A stretch of 56,902 bases of DNA from Candidatus Petromonas tenebris (lineage in GTDB: Bacteria > Bacillota > Clostridia > Peptostreptococcales > Caminicellaceae). How positions within the stretch are numbered: position 1 is the stretch's first letter; each line of letters starts with the position of its first letter. Made by a program: the position numbers and the translations under genes. Location of the stretch: positions 1-56,902 of the forward strand of contig JACCKY010000005.1 of the NCBI GenBank assembly GCA_014236755.1. Direction: 5' to 3'. Shown here piece after piece: positions 35,045-43,092 of this stretch. The notes under the pieces were generated by a model. It saw only the letters and a list, made by a program, of their open reading frames with translations. It had not been told where the DNA came from and did not search any database.

Positions 35045-36001
35045 TTACATACTATTTTCACTTTCTTTATCCCAATCCAAGCCTTTCCCTTTCTTGGTTT
35101 CTTCAACTTTTTCTTTTAACGATTCTCCTTCCAATGTTGATAATGGATAGTTTTTACCGGTATTCGATGGCACATCTAACTTAGCCAGTTGGATCGCCGA
35201 TAAAAGCATCTCCATCTTATTTCTGGCAATTTTAGCATCCATCCTCTGACCATTAAGTTCAAATGCTTTTAAGAGTGCCTCCTTTGTAAAATGTTCCGGT
35301 GGATACAATTTTCTATTTCTGCATTTCTTGCCATCCGCATTAGTAAAGGTAATGTATTTTCGTGTATCACTCCAATCCACCCGATAACCCAGCTTTTTCA
35401 TGTTATCAATAAAGTCTTCTTTGCTTCGTGATATCCATTTCACTTTTTTTACTGCCAAATAGAGTTCGTATTTCCAGCTATGACCTTTTTCCTTAGTACG
35501 ATATTCTCCACGGTTGATATGATTGCCAGACTTTCCTTGTGTAATAATCAATCCATATTTTTTACAGATTTCATCTGAATAATCCTTCATCATTTGAAGC
35601 TGCTCAGCACTTTGTTTCCATTTTTTACCTGTGTCTTTATTGACGGTATTTACGACAAAATGTGTATGAAGATGGTCTCTGTCCGTATGAACCGCATATG
35701 CAATTTGAAATCCCTTGAACTGTTTCATCTTTACAAGCTCATCTGCAATTTGCTTAACCATCTCAGGTGTCACTTTATCGTAGGGTGCAAAACTCTGTGT
35801 AAAATGGATATATTGCCTACCGCTTAATTTGCTATATTCAGACTTGGTCATGTAAAATTCGTTATAGGCTTTATCCGCAACGCAGTTGTGACCCCCTATA
35901 AGGCTGACTTCTGTTTTAGCAGGATTGGTGATGTATTTCAGAACTCTTTCAAGAGCAGCAAGCGTGTTATTTTTCCCGTTAATAAATTCTATAACTGCCA
36001 T
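35045..36001 (-). CDS. MOBP-type relaxase
   Basis: A 318-residue relaxase/mobilisation nuclease. The candidate catalytic Tyr is in LKYITNP near residue 23. The metal-binding histidine triad is in HTDRDHLHTHFVVN (HxDxxHxHxH). A DNA-binding C-terminal region follows (EDFIDNMKKLGYRVDWSD). Such enzymes nick oriT and lead the strand into the recipient. At 318 residues it is at the short end for the family, as is usual in clostridial ICEs. It follows a 120-residue hypothetical gene and MobC. Confidence 0.9.
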   Translation of the reverse strand: MAVIEFINGKNNTLAALERVLKYITNPAKTEVSLIGGHNCVADKAYNEFYMTKSEYSKLSGRQYIHFTQSFAPYDKVTPEMVKQIADELVKMKQFKGFQIAYAVHTDRDHLHTHFVVNTVNKDTGKKWKQSAEQLQMMKDYSDEICKKYGLIITQGKSGNHINRGEYRTKEKGHSWKYELYLAVKKVKWISRSKEDFIDNMKKLGYRVDWSDTRKYITFTNADGKKCRNRKLYPPEHFTKEALLKAFELNGQRMDAKIARNKMEMLLSAIQLAKLDVPSNTGKNYPLSTLEGESLKEKVEETKKGKGLDWDKESENSM

Positions 36002-36006
36002 TCTTC

Positions 36007-36369
36007 TTAAATCTCATCTGGTTCGTGATCCAGCTCAGCGGCTAGATTTTTCAAGTCTTCAATCATCTTCTTACTGAATTCAGATTTCACACCAACAGCT
36101 TCATATAGATTAGATAAAGCACCGATCATCTTTTCTGGATTCTCTGCAAAAAGTCTTGATTGCCTGATGTCCTGAGATATCAGAAAATTTTGCCCGTTTG
36201 CATATTCACCCTTAATGACTACGTCCACTGCATATGAACCATCCGTAATGCCTATGGTGGTATACTTTCCATCTGTAGGCAACTGATTAAAATAATCCGC
36301 CGCTTCCTTTAGGTTATCGTTCCATTTACAACCATTTCCATACCGATAAATATGATATGTCATTGTCAT
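36007..36369 (-). CDS. hypothetical protein of the mobilisation operon
   Basis: A 120-residue soluble protein whose start overlaps the mobC stop by four bases (ATGA). It has a beta-rich N-terminal half (YHIYRYGNGCKW, SYAVDVVIKGEY) and a helical C-terminus. No recognised domain. Position between mobC and the relaxase gene suggests a relaxosome or accessory function. Confidence 0.55.
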   Translation of the reverse strand: MTMTYHIYRYGNGCKWNDNLKEAADYFNQLPTDGKYTTIGITDGSYAVDVVIKGEYANGQNFLISQDIRQSRLFAENPEKMIGALSNLYEAVGVKSEFSKKMIEDLKNLAAELDHEPDEI

Positions 36370-36677
36370 TTCCCCTTTCTCTTCACTAATTTACATAATT
36401 CATCCCATTGCCCAGAAAAAGTATCTCTGGCTTGTGTTAAATTCACTTCCTTGATTTTTCCTTGATGGGCTAATACAGTCAACTGGTTTAAGTTATTGCC
36501 GATCTTGGAAAGTTCATGGTTCATTTTCTTAATGTCGTCAAAAAAAATAATCTCCTTGTCCAGTGCGGACAAGGAGACATATTTGCTGATGCTTAAATTT
36601 GCTTTTTTCGCTTTACCAACAATCTTTTCATATTCTTTTTCTGTGACTCTTAGGTTGATTCGTTTTGTTTTATTCAA
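36366..36677 (-). CDS. mobC: MobC-like relaxosome accessory protein
   Basis: A 103-residue protein with an N-terminal ribbon-helix-helix pattern (KRINLRVTEKEYEKIVGKAKKANLSISKYV) and the MobC-type C-terminal motif HELSKIGNNLNQLTVLAHQG. MobC proteins bind near oriT and help the relaxase to open the nick region. It starts the mobC - hypothetical - relaxase run. A 55-base gap separates it from an unrelated hypothetical gene upstream. Confidence 0.85.
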   Translation of the reverse strand: MNKTKRINLRVTEKEYEKIVGKAKKANLSISKYVSLSALDKEIIFFDDIKKMNHELSKIGNNLNQLTVLAHQGKIKEVNLTQARDTFSGQWDELCKLVKRKGK

Positions 36678-36731
36678 GGCATCACCTCATTCCCTCATCA
36701 AATAAAACTCGCTTCAAAACTTATATTAATC

Positions 36732-37583
36732 TTATTTTAACATTGAATGGCTTATTTTCTCTTTTGTAACAAAATACTCATGTTCCATGATATCATCATC
36801 TCTCAATCGTAATATAGGATTATCATGATCAAAAATATACCTTTCTTCATATGCATAATAGTCATGTAATCTATTTAAAACTCTATTTATCAGGTACAAA
36901 GATTTGTTGTTTATTGCCATGTAATCATCTGAGTCAAAAATAATCTTTTCAATAGGTACACAATATTCAAAACAAAAATACTCACTATTCTTAATATAAT
37001 CATTCCCAATATTAATATCTCCCAAATAATTTGATAGTACATTTATAAACTCAGGAACTGCAGCTAATTCGCGAGCGTAACTATTTTTATATATTTGATC
37101 TTTTAACATGAAGCCATTAAAACAGAAATCAATTCTTTTTGTGTGACCTAATCGCCAACGTAAATAACTGCTCTCATGTTTATAATTATCATCAAGTGAT
37201 ATTACTTTATCTTTATAAAGTAAATTCAATTTACTTCCATCGGGCTCAAAAACGACCCCGTGATGTTTTAAAAACAGGCTCATCGTAGTAGGTTTCGTTA
37301 AAAGTTCATATAAATTTAATCCAGGACTATCATGACAAGTATCATTTAATCGTCTGCCAAGATGGAAGAATAATACGTGAGTTAGTTCGTCATAATTCAT
37401 TCGTGCTTCTATAAAACTATTGATTACATCATTAAATATTTGACCGTCCGTAAAAGAACCTTTATTAGATTTTTCATCTGCTTCAAAGAACAAATCTAGC
37501 AATTCTTCTTTGCGAAGTTCAAAATACTCAAATAAAGACCTTTCCATATCATGTTTTGAATATGTGTCTATAAGTATTTTCAT
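36732..37583 (-). CDS. hypothetical protein, unknown cargo
   Basis: A 283-residue soluble protein starting at 37583 (MKILIDTYSKHDMERSLFEY) behind AAAGGA. It is rich in Asp, Tyr, Phe and His, with segments such as HVLFFHLGRRLNDT and YLRWRLGHTKRIDFCFNG. No domain is recognised and there are no membrane helices. It lies between the mobC operon and the hairpin cluster at 37.7 kb, a place often taken by cargo genes. Confidence 0.5.
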   Translation of the reverse strand: MKILIDTYSKHDMERSLFEYFELRKEELLDLFFEADEKSNKGSFTDGQIFNDVINSFIEARMNYDELTHVLFFHLGRRLNDTCHDSPGLNLYELLTKPTTMSLFLKHHGVVFEPDGSKLNLLYKDKVISLDDNYKHESSYLRWRLGHTKRIDFCFNGFMLKDQIYKNSYARELAAVPEFINVLSNYLGDINIGNDYIKNSEYFCFEYCVPIEKIIFDSDDYMAINNKSLYLINRVLNRLHDYYAYEERYIFDHDNPILRLRDDDIMEHEYFVTKEKISHSMLK

Positions 37584-37662
37584 ATTAAATCCTTTCACTT
37601 GCTTTTTTATATGCCTTATTTCTCAATCTTTTAAGTTTTTCATCATTTGTTATTTAGGGTTT

Positions 37663-37730
37663 GGGAGCAACGCTCCCATGGTTAAAAAGGGTATGGGAAA
37701 CTCCCATCAAGCACAATGTCATACATTGTG
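37663..37730. other. triple-hairpin segment, candidate oriT
   Basis: Three perfect inverted repeats lie within 68 bases of non-coding DNA: GGGAGC/GCTCCC (37663-37677), ATGGGA/TCCCAT (37693-37707) and CACAATG/CATTGTG (37712-37730). The last is followed by GAAGCTTGCCCTC. There is no T-run, so they are poor terminators. The segment is about 1 kb upstream of mobC and the relaxase. Clustered inverted repeats near mob genes are typical of oriT, but no nic sequence was identified with certainty. Confidence 0.45.
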
Positions 37731-37760
37731 GAAGCTTGCCCTCATGAAAGCAGAGCTTTC

Positions 37761-38417
37761 CTATTCGGTCTTTTGGGTATTGAAAAATAAGTCATCTCTC
37801 TCTGCCTCAAACATTAAATATCTGAATTGACCATTTCTCTTGTCATCGAACTTACTATAATCATACCATTTCAGCTTATAACTTCCAGTCAAGACAATAG
37901 GCTCTTCTCTATTCTTCATTGTTCCAATACCTGTATGCTCTGCCCATGCCATGCTACCTGTGACAGAACTACCATCTGCGATACTAAATTCGGCACAACA
38001 GGTATTTTCCTTACTGTCTTTTTTCCAATAACTCGGATCATTTGTAAGCATAATGACGTGACCATTCACAAACTTATCGTGATCATGCAGGACATTTTCC
38101 ACTCTAAATACATCTTTGAGTACATCATATTTCCCCAAATCTTGAGCCCCATGATTCTTAAGATAAAACTCTTCTGAATCCACTGTAACGATCTTTTTTA
38201 ATGTTTTATACTTAAGCTCAATGGGAATATATTCATCTTCATGAATTACCAATACGTCAATATGATAAATCTTATCGCCAATTTTATAAGCGTATTCCAG
38301 ACGAACGTCAACCTGAGGATATTCACTCTGTATTTCCCATGCTAACGCAAATTGAAAATCGGCTTCCGAATGAAATATCGGTCTCTTCGATCTTAGGTTG
38401 TCCATAACTAAACTCAT
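37761..38417 (-). CDS. PD-(D/E)XK nuclease-like hypothetical protein
   Basis: A 218-residue protein. Near the N-terminus Glu18 (HSEADFQFALAWEI), then Asp54 in YHIDVLVIHE and Glu67/Lys69 in PIELKYK give the E...D...ExK order of PD-(D/E)XK nucleases. The C-terminal part has a Cys pair (NTCCAEF). Proteins of this kind occur as restriction- or repair-related cargo on mobile elements; a specific role cannot be given. It is a single gene, with no ATPase or methylase beside it. Confidence 0.55.
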   Translation of the reverse strand: MSLVMDNLRSKRPIFHSEADFQFALAWEIQSEYPQVDVRLEYAYKIGDKIYHIDVLVIHEDEYIPIELKYKTLKKIVTVDSEEFYLKNHGAQDLGKYDVLKDVFRVENVLHDHDKFVNGHVIMLTNDPSYWKKDSKENTCCAEFSIADGSSVTGSMAWAEHTGIGTMKNREEPIVLTGSYKLKWYDYSKFDDKRNGQFRYLMFEAERDDLFFNTQKTE

Positions 38418-38548
38418 ATCAAGTTTTATTTTAATCGCTTCCCTTCATTGAAATATTTCTACTATTTCTATTTTCTCATAACAATCTGATTATTTCATCA
38501 ACTATTGTAAACTTCTGTAATTACATGAACTTTCAAATTCCCCTTTAC

Positions 38549-38917
38549 TTAATTCTCAATATCCATACCAAACCGCATATCAATCCCACCTTTAGCCACT
38601 ATGAAGTCCCTCTTATTCATGACATAAAATATATCTCGAGGTGTTAAATTCCCGTCGTCAAATCCGTTATAAAGATTATAAGCAAGCCTGAGCAGCATTC
38701 TGCTGCCGTCACCCAGGCTCATAAGCTCATTCACTAAATTAATCGGCAGAATCTCATGGATTCCAAAATCGTAGATACTGTAACGCCTCAAATACAAATC
38801 TTCATTGCCACTGATAATGTAAAATAATGATTTGCGGTGGATATTCTTCGGATGTGTATGGTCCTGAAACAATAGCTTTTGATAATTGGTTACATGGTTT
38901 TTATCTATAAAGTACAT
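38549..38917 (-). CDS. DUF6075-like hypothetical protein
   Basis: A 122-residue soluble protein (MYFIDKNHVTNYQKLL...) with LGDGSRMLLRLAYNLYNGF and DIFYVMNKRDFIVAKGG. The size and motif layout resemble the DUF6075 proteins of clostridial conjugative elements, but function is unknown. It follows the DUF3991-TOPRIM gene by 13 bases and ends the replication/accessory operon. Confidence 0.55.
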   Translation of the reverse strand: MYFIDKNHVTNYQKLLFQDHTHPKNIHRKSLFYIISGNEDLYLRRYSIYDFGIHEILPINLVNELMSLGDGSRMLLRLAYNLYNGFDDGNLTPRDIFYVMNKRDFIVAKGGIDMRFGMDIEN

Positions 38918-38930
38918 CGAACAGTCCCTT

Positions 38931-39896
38931 TCACATTTCCATTTCTTCTTCCATATCCCATTCTGGTTTATAAGTTACCATTGCTTCTCTTACCTGCTCT
39001 GTTTGGTGACTGTTTTGAATTACAAGCAAGTCTTCATTAAAATCCTTTCCGGTTGGACTGTGCCTTAGGAGTTTATAATCTTCATGATACTTTTCATTAA
39101 ACTGCTGACATGCAAAATGCCCTGCTTCGTCGTTATCGAGGCAGAGCATAATGCGATTGATCTCCGGATATAATTGGAGATATTGGTGTAGCGCACGATC
39201 TACTACACCACCTAAAGATATCATGTGATGATCGAAGGATTGAATTCCATGAACATCAAGCAGCGTCATGTAACTCATCAGATCAATCGGCGATTCAAAG
39301 ACACAAACCGTAGTGCTACTTCCTTCAAATGAAAAAGGGAATGCCTTATCGGAGTTTTTCACATCTCCCCGATAGGATTTCCCATGAGTATTGGTGCTGC
39401 GAACACTGGCATATTTAGGCTGATTGTCACCGTCATAACCCACAAAGACGCAACTCCGGTGCTTGTTTTCATATAGCTTGCCTTGGCTGATAAAGTCATA
39501 TACAACTTCCTTATCAATACCTCTAGACTGTATCAGGTAAGCAATAATATGTTTGTAAGTATCATTTTTATCCGGCAATTCAAATGTTCCCTTTTCTTCT
39601 TCAACTGGTTCGACTCTTGGAATGAAGTCACTTTTTTCAGTACCTAACAGAGTATATACGGCATCTACCCAAGTCTTGCCTTCCATCTCCATAACAAATT
39701 GGATCGGACCGCCACCGATATCTCTGGAAAACCAGTTCCATTTAGTCCCATAGGCATTAAGATATAGTCCACCATAATCCTTGACTTTATATGAATTGCC
39801 TACCTTCTTCAGATTTAAGCCAATCTTCTCTGCATAGGCAATCAAGTTACAACTATTTGCCTGATCTAGTTCTTCCTCTGTAAATCGCTTCATCAT
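38931..39896 (-). CDS. DUF3991/TOPRIM primase-like protein
   Basis: A ~321-residue protein; the ATG at 39896 overlaps the previous stop (TAATG). The N-terminus has the DUF3991 primase-like zinc-free domain (GGLYLNAYGTKWNWFSRDIGGG), and the C-terminal half is TOPRIM: Glu in VCVFESPIDLMS and DxD-like in IMLCLDNDEAG. Such proteins are widespread in ICEs and are thought to prime or process plasmid-form DNA. Order with RadC and a helicase/methylase gene fits a replication or establishment module. Confidence 0.82.
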   Translation of the reverse strand: MMKRFTEEELDQANSCNLIAYAEKIGLNLKKVGNSYKVKDYGGLYLNAYGTKWNWFSRDIGGGPIQFVMEMEGKTWVDAVYTLLGTEKSDFIPRVEPVEEEKGTFELPDKNDTYKHIIAYLIQSRGIDKEVVYDFISQGKLYENKHRSCVFVGYDGDNQPKYASVRSTNTHGKSYRGDVKNSDKAFPFSFEGSSTTVCVFESPIDLMSYMTLLDVHGIQSFDHHMISLGGVVDRALHQYLQLYPEINRIMLCLDNDEAGHFACQQFNEKYHEDYKLLRHSPTGKDFNEDLLVIQNSHQTEQVREAMVTYKPEWDMEEEMEM

Positions 39897-40156
39897 TAGC
39901 ACCCCTCATCCACGTCACCAAAATTCATGGTTTCAATATCCCCATCAAAGGTTTGAATGACACGTTTCAAAACCTCAATCTTTTCATGTTTATCCGGTTC
40001 AAGTTCAAGTAGATCATGATGTAATAAGAAGCTTTTAACACCCTGTTCTAAAATGTAATCTTTAACTTTTTCTTTAGATTCACCTTTAATACCAAGTATC
40101 CAAATTAGCGTATCACTGCTCTGCTCCCGAATATAACCGGTTCTATCTTGGTTCAT
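39896..40156 (-). CDS. small hypothetical protein
   Basis: An 86-residue frame beginning MNQDRTGYIREQSSD at 40156, seven bases after AGGAGGG. It is acidic and helical (KVKDYILEQGVKSFLLHHDLLELEPDKHEKI), with no membrane segment and no recognised domain. It overlaps the next gene start and is preceded closely by radC, so it belongs to the same operon. Confidence 0.6.
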   Translation of the reverse strand: MNQDRTGYIREQSSDTLIWILGIKGESKEKVKDYILEQGVKSFLLHHDLLELEPDKHEKIEVLKRVIQTFDGDIETMNFGDVDEGC

Positions 40157-40166
40157 CAAATCCCTC

Positions 40167-40877
40167 CTACATCTCAAGTTCTTCATCAATTGAAACATCA
40201 TATGCAGCACCTTCTTCTTCAGCAGCATTCAATGCTATAGGATCATAATTAGCAACATCCATCTTGTTATCCGGCAAAACACCATTTTCTGCCATAGAGC
40301 TGAATCCGTAGCCACCTACTATAATGTGATCGATCACGTTGATATCCAGTGGCTTAAAAATATCAACGATTCGTTGTGTCAATGCAATATCTTCATGAGA
40401 GGCCTTTAAGCTGCCGCCGGGATGATTGTGTGAAAGCATTATGTTACTGCAATCATTTGCAAGGGCCATTTTCAGGATATCCCTCGGATAGACAACTGCC
40501 ATGTTGGTTGTACCTTGAGACACCGTTCTCATTTCAATAATACTGTTGCTGTTATCCAAAAAAGCGACCAGAAACCGTTCCTTGTCTTTCACACCACCTA
40601 GAAGTGATGCAAAATATTTACCGGCATCTTTTGGTGACCTGAAGGTAATTTTTTCATTTTCCTGATCCAGTTTTAACACATTATAGGATGCAATGAATTC
40701 ATTCAGTTTATTGATTTTCTCTAGCTGTCTATCACTTGGCTCAACAACACCTGGATGCTCTAAGATATTAAATGGATTATTGTCTTTAGCGTAACTTTTC
40801 AGCTTGGACATTGATATGCCTGTTAACTTATTTAAGCTTTTGAAAAAGCTGTCTGAATAGGTTTCTTTCGTTGCCAT
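40167..40877 (-). CDS. radC: RadC/JAMM-type DNA repair-like protein
   Basis: A 236-residue protein with an N-terminal helix-rich part and a RadC-type JAB domain. The JAMM zinc motif is complete: Glu upstream in SIIEMRTVSQG, then MLSHNHPGGSLKAS and a downstream Asp in IDHIIVGG. RadC homologues are common on ICEs and plasmids; their exact biochemical role is still debated. GGGAGG precedes the ATG. It is coupled to an 82-residue hypothetical gene upstream. Confidence 0.87.
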   Translation of the reverse strand: MATKETYSDSFFKSLNKLTGISMSKLKSYAKDNNPFNILEHPGVVEPSDRQLEKINKLNEFIASYNVLKLDQENEKITFRSPKDAGKYFASLLGGVKDKERFLVAFLDNSNSIIEMRTVSQGTTNMAVVYPRDILKMALANDCSNIMLSHNHPGGSLKASHEDIALTQRIVDIFKPLDINVIDHIIVGGYGFSSMAENGVLPDNKMDVANYDPIALNAAEEEGAAYDVSIDEELEM

Positions 40878-40878
40878 A

Positions 40879-41127
40879 TTATTGTCCTCCCTTCATTTTT
40901 TCAATCGCCTTTGCTTTTGTATCGATGACTTCTTTAAGTGCTCTAATTCTCTCTTTTTCAATATCTTCAATATCCAATGCATCAATACTTGCAAAGAACA
41001 TTGGTAGCCCCATCTGATTTACTGCCCCAATGACCTTCTGCTCTGATTCCTCTGCAAAATCAAGCACCTCACACATAAGTTCAATCACCTTATCCTGTTT
41101 GATATTCTGTACCATTTGTCTCGTCAC
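40879..41127 (-). CDS. small hypothetical helical protein
   Basis: An 82-residue frame starting at GTG 41127 behind AAGGAG. It is fully helical and charged, with IEDIEKERIRALKEVIDTKA near the C-terminus. No family is recognised. It is the first gene after the group II intron insertion point; the intron ends only 18 bases before its start codon and leaves its ribosome site intact. Confidence 0.55.
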   Translation of the reverse strand: MTRQMVQNIKQDKVIELMCEVLDFAEESEQKVIGAVNQMGLPMFFASIDALDIEDIEKERIRALKEVIDTKAKAIEKMKGGQ

Positions 41128-41145
41128 CTAATTCGTCTCCTTCCA

Positions 41146-43064
41146 ATCGGATAGGAGGTAACTGATTAGCTCAGCTACCGTCCTTCCACACCACCGTACG
41201 TACGGGTCCGTATACGGCGGTTCTCTAGTTTACTGTTACTTTAAGATAATAATCATAGAAAAAGATGTAACCTATCCCTTTTAGGAAACGGTTACTAAGA
41301 CTTTGACTTAAGACCGGGCTGTTGGCGATTCGCCAATAGCCTTTTCTAGTGTTCGCATACTCCCAAGCTTTGTGTTTGCTTATTCCAAGCTTCCTCAGAT
41401 ACTTAAACTTCGTCCTGATTTTCTTCCACTGTTTCCAGTAGACCATTCGCAGCCTCCTACGGAAGGTTTTATCGAACCCACTCAGGTACGTCTTCACATC
41501 TGCCAACTTAAAGTAATTCACCCATCCTCTTATGTACTCGTTCAACTTTGTCCTTCGGTATTCATTTCCCCACCCATTGCTGCGATTCGTTAGCTCTTTT
41601 ACTCGCTTCTTCATCTTTACAATGGATTTCGGGTGCACTCGCAGACGTCCTTCGCCTTTAACGTCATAGAAGGCATAGCCAAGAAACTTGACACCTCTTA
41701 TGTCACTGACCACTGTCTTTTCTCTATTCATTTTTAAGAACAGTTTCTCCTCTATGAATGGTCGAATATTCTTCAGTGTTCTTTCTGCCGATTTCCTGCT
41801 TTTGCAGAAAATCATCAAGTCATCTGCATACCTGACAAAGCGGTGACCTCGTTTCCGAAGTTCTTTATCGAGTTCATTCAGATAAATGTTACTCAGCAAC
41901 GGACTCAAGGGTCCGCCTTGGGGTGTTCCCACTCTTGTCTCCTCGAACTTGTGCAGTATTATCACACCGGCATTTAGGTACTTATGGATTAAGGATATGA
42001 CTCGTCCATCCTTGATGCTTTCACCCAGTAACTGTATTAGCTTACTATGGTTCACGGTATCAAAGTACTTCTCCAAGTCCATATCCACCACATACCTGTA
42101 TCCTTCTGTAATGTTCTTCTGACACACTTTCAAGGCATCATGGGCACTTCGCTTCGGTCTGAATCCAAAGCTCTTGTCATCGAACTGTTTCTCGAACACC
42201 GGACTAAGTACCTGCGCTATCGCTTGTTGGATAACACGGTCAATCACTGTCGGTATCCCTAGTTTTCTGACCTTACCTTTCTCTTCCTTGGGTATCTCTA
42301 CCCGTCTGACTGCTTGTGGCTTGTACTTGCCACTCAGAATCTCCTCGCTTAAGGTAACCCAGTTCTTTTCGATATAGTCGTCAATCTCTGTGACTTCCAT
42401 GTCGTCAATCCCTGATGCTCCTTTATTTCTCTTGACCCGTTTCACTGCTCTTGCAATGTTTTCTTTTGCCAAGATACTTTCAAGTAGGTCCTGCTTCCTA
42501 GAGTAACCGTCGATGAGGTTGTTTTCAGTTATCCTCTGTGAATCATGCGCCATCATTTGCTCTCCCTGTTCCGCAGGTACCTTCTGTGATTGACCCTCTT
42601 ATGAAGTTGTCTGCATTTCTTTTCAGTTTCGGTAACATTCATTGACTCTCATCTCCTAAAGTTCGGCCCTTCCCCCGCGTTCATGACCGCAGGTTTTCCT
42701 TTCGGCAAACCTATAGGTACTATGGCCTCGGCTGACTTCTCATGGCAAGCTTTACTCCATGCTTCATACTCTGTTTCCACATGTCCATGAGACCTCCCCG
42801 GGTAAGAACGCAATCTTTCCTTCCATCTATCCGCCACATTTACACCACCTGCTCTGAACAGTTTTGGACTTTGATTTATCTAGCAATCTTATCCAGCAGG
42901 CATATGCCTTGTATGTGGTTTCTGTTCGTCGGACCAGAAGTTTGCCGTCGGCTTCCTTCAGATTCCCCGTCACCGAGGGCACCCTTGCCTTAAGCTATGT
43001 GCTTGGCACTGTTAACCCGCACTAGGGACTTTCACCCATTAGATTGCGCCCATGCCGGGCGCAC
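41146..43064 (-). mobile_element. group IIC intron (B.h.I1-like), full length
   Basis: On the minus strand the intron begins GTGCGCCCGGCATGGGCGC at 43064 and ends ATCCGAT at 41146, ~1.92 kb. Domain V is at about 41186-41223 (GAACCGCCGTATAC ... TACGGTGGTGTGG). The segment 42557-43064 has no gene; it is ribozyme domain I-IV sequence, including an AAGGGTGCCC stretch typical of the class. The insertion lies seven bases behind the terminator stem of the giant helicase gene, the preferred target of class C introns. Confidence 0.9.
41225..42556 (-). CDS. ltrA: group II intron reverse transcriptase/maturase
   Basis: A 443-residue protein. The RT domain shows GIPTVIDRVIQQAI, QGGPLSPLLSNIYL and the catalytic YADD box in RFVRYADDLMIF. 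The maturase (domain X) follows with RGWVNYFKLADVKTYL. There is no HNH endonuclease at the C-terminus, as usual for class C introns, which use nicks or replication forks. The frame is intact, so with the complete ribozyme the intron may be active. Retron or DGR origin is excluded by the surrounding ribozyme. Confidence 0.95.
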   Translation of the reverse strand: MMAHDSQRITENNLIDGYSRKQDLLESILAKENIARAVKRVKRNKGASGIDDMEVTEIDDYIEKNWVTLSEEILSGKYKPQAVRRVEIPKEEKGKVRKLGIPTVIDRVIQQAIAQVLSPVFEKQFDDKSFGFRPKRSAHDALKVCQKNITEGYRYVVDMDLEKYFDTVNHSKLIQLLGESIKDGRVISLIHKYLNAGVIILHKFEETRVGTPQGGPLSPLLSNIYLNELDKELRKRGHRFVRYADDLMIFCKSRKSAERTLKNIRPFIEEKLFLKMNREKTVVSDIRGVKFLGYAFYDVKGEGRLRVHPKSIVKMKKRVKELTNRSNGWGNEYRRTKLNEYIRGWVNYFKLADVKTYLSGFDKTFRRRLRMVYWKQWKKIRTKFKYLRKLGISKHKAWEYANTRKGYWRIANSPVLSQSLSNRFLKGIGYIFFYDYYLKVTVN

Positions 43065-43067
43065 TAG

Positions 43068-43092
43068 AAATAGCAGGGACTATATCCCTGCT
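43068..43092 (-). terminator. terminator of the giant helicase gene and intron target
   Basis: AGCAGGGA and TCCCTGCT form an eight-pair perfect stem with loop TATAG on the minus strand, followed by ATTTCT. The stem overlaps the stop codon at 43091. The group IIC intron begins directly after it. Confidence 0.8.

Noticed and set aside
41225-42556. Reverse transcriptase near accessory genes as retron or diversity-generating element
   Set aside because: It is enclosed by a full group IIC intron ribozyme with a maturase domain; no template/variable repeat pair or msr/msd was seen.
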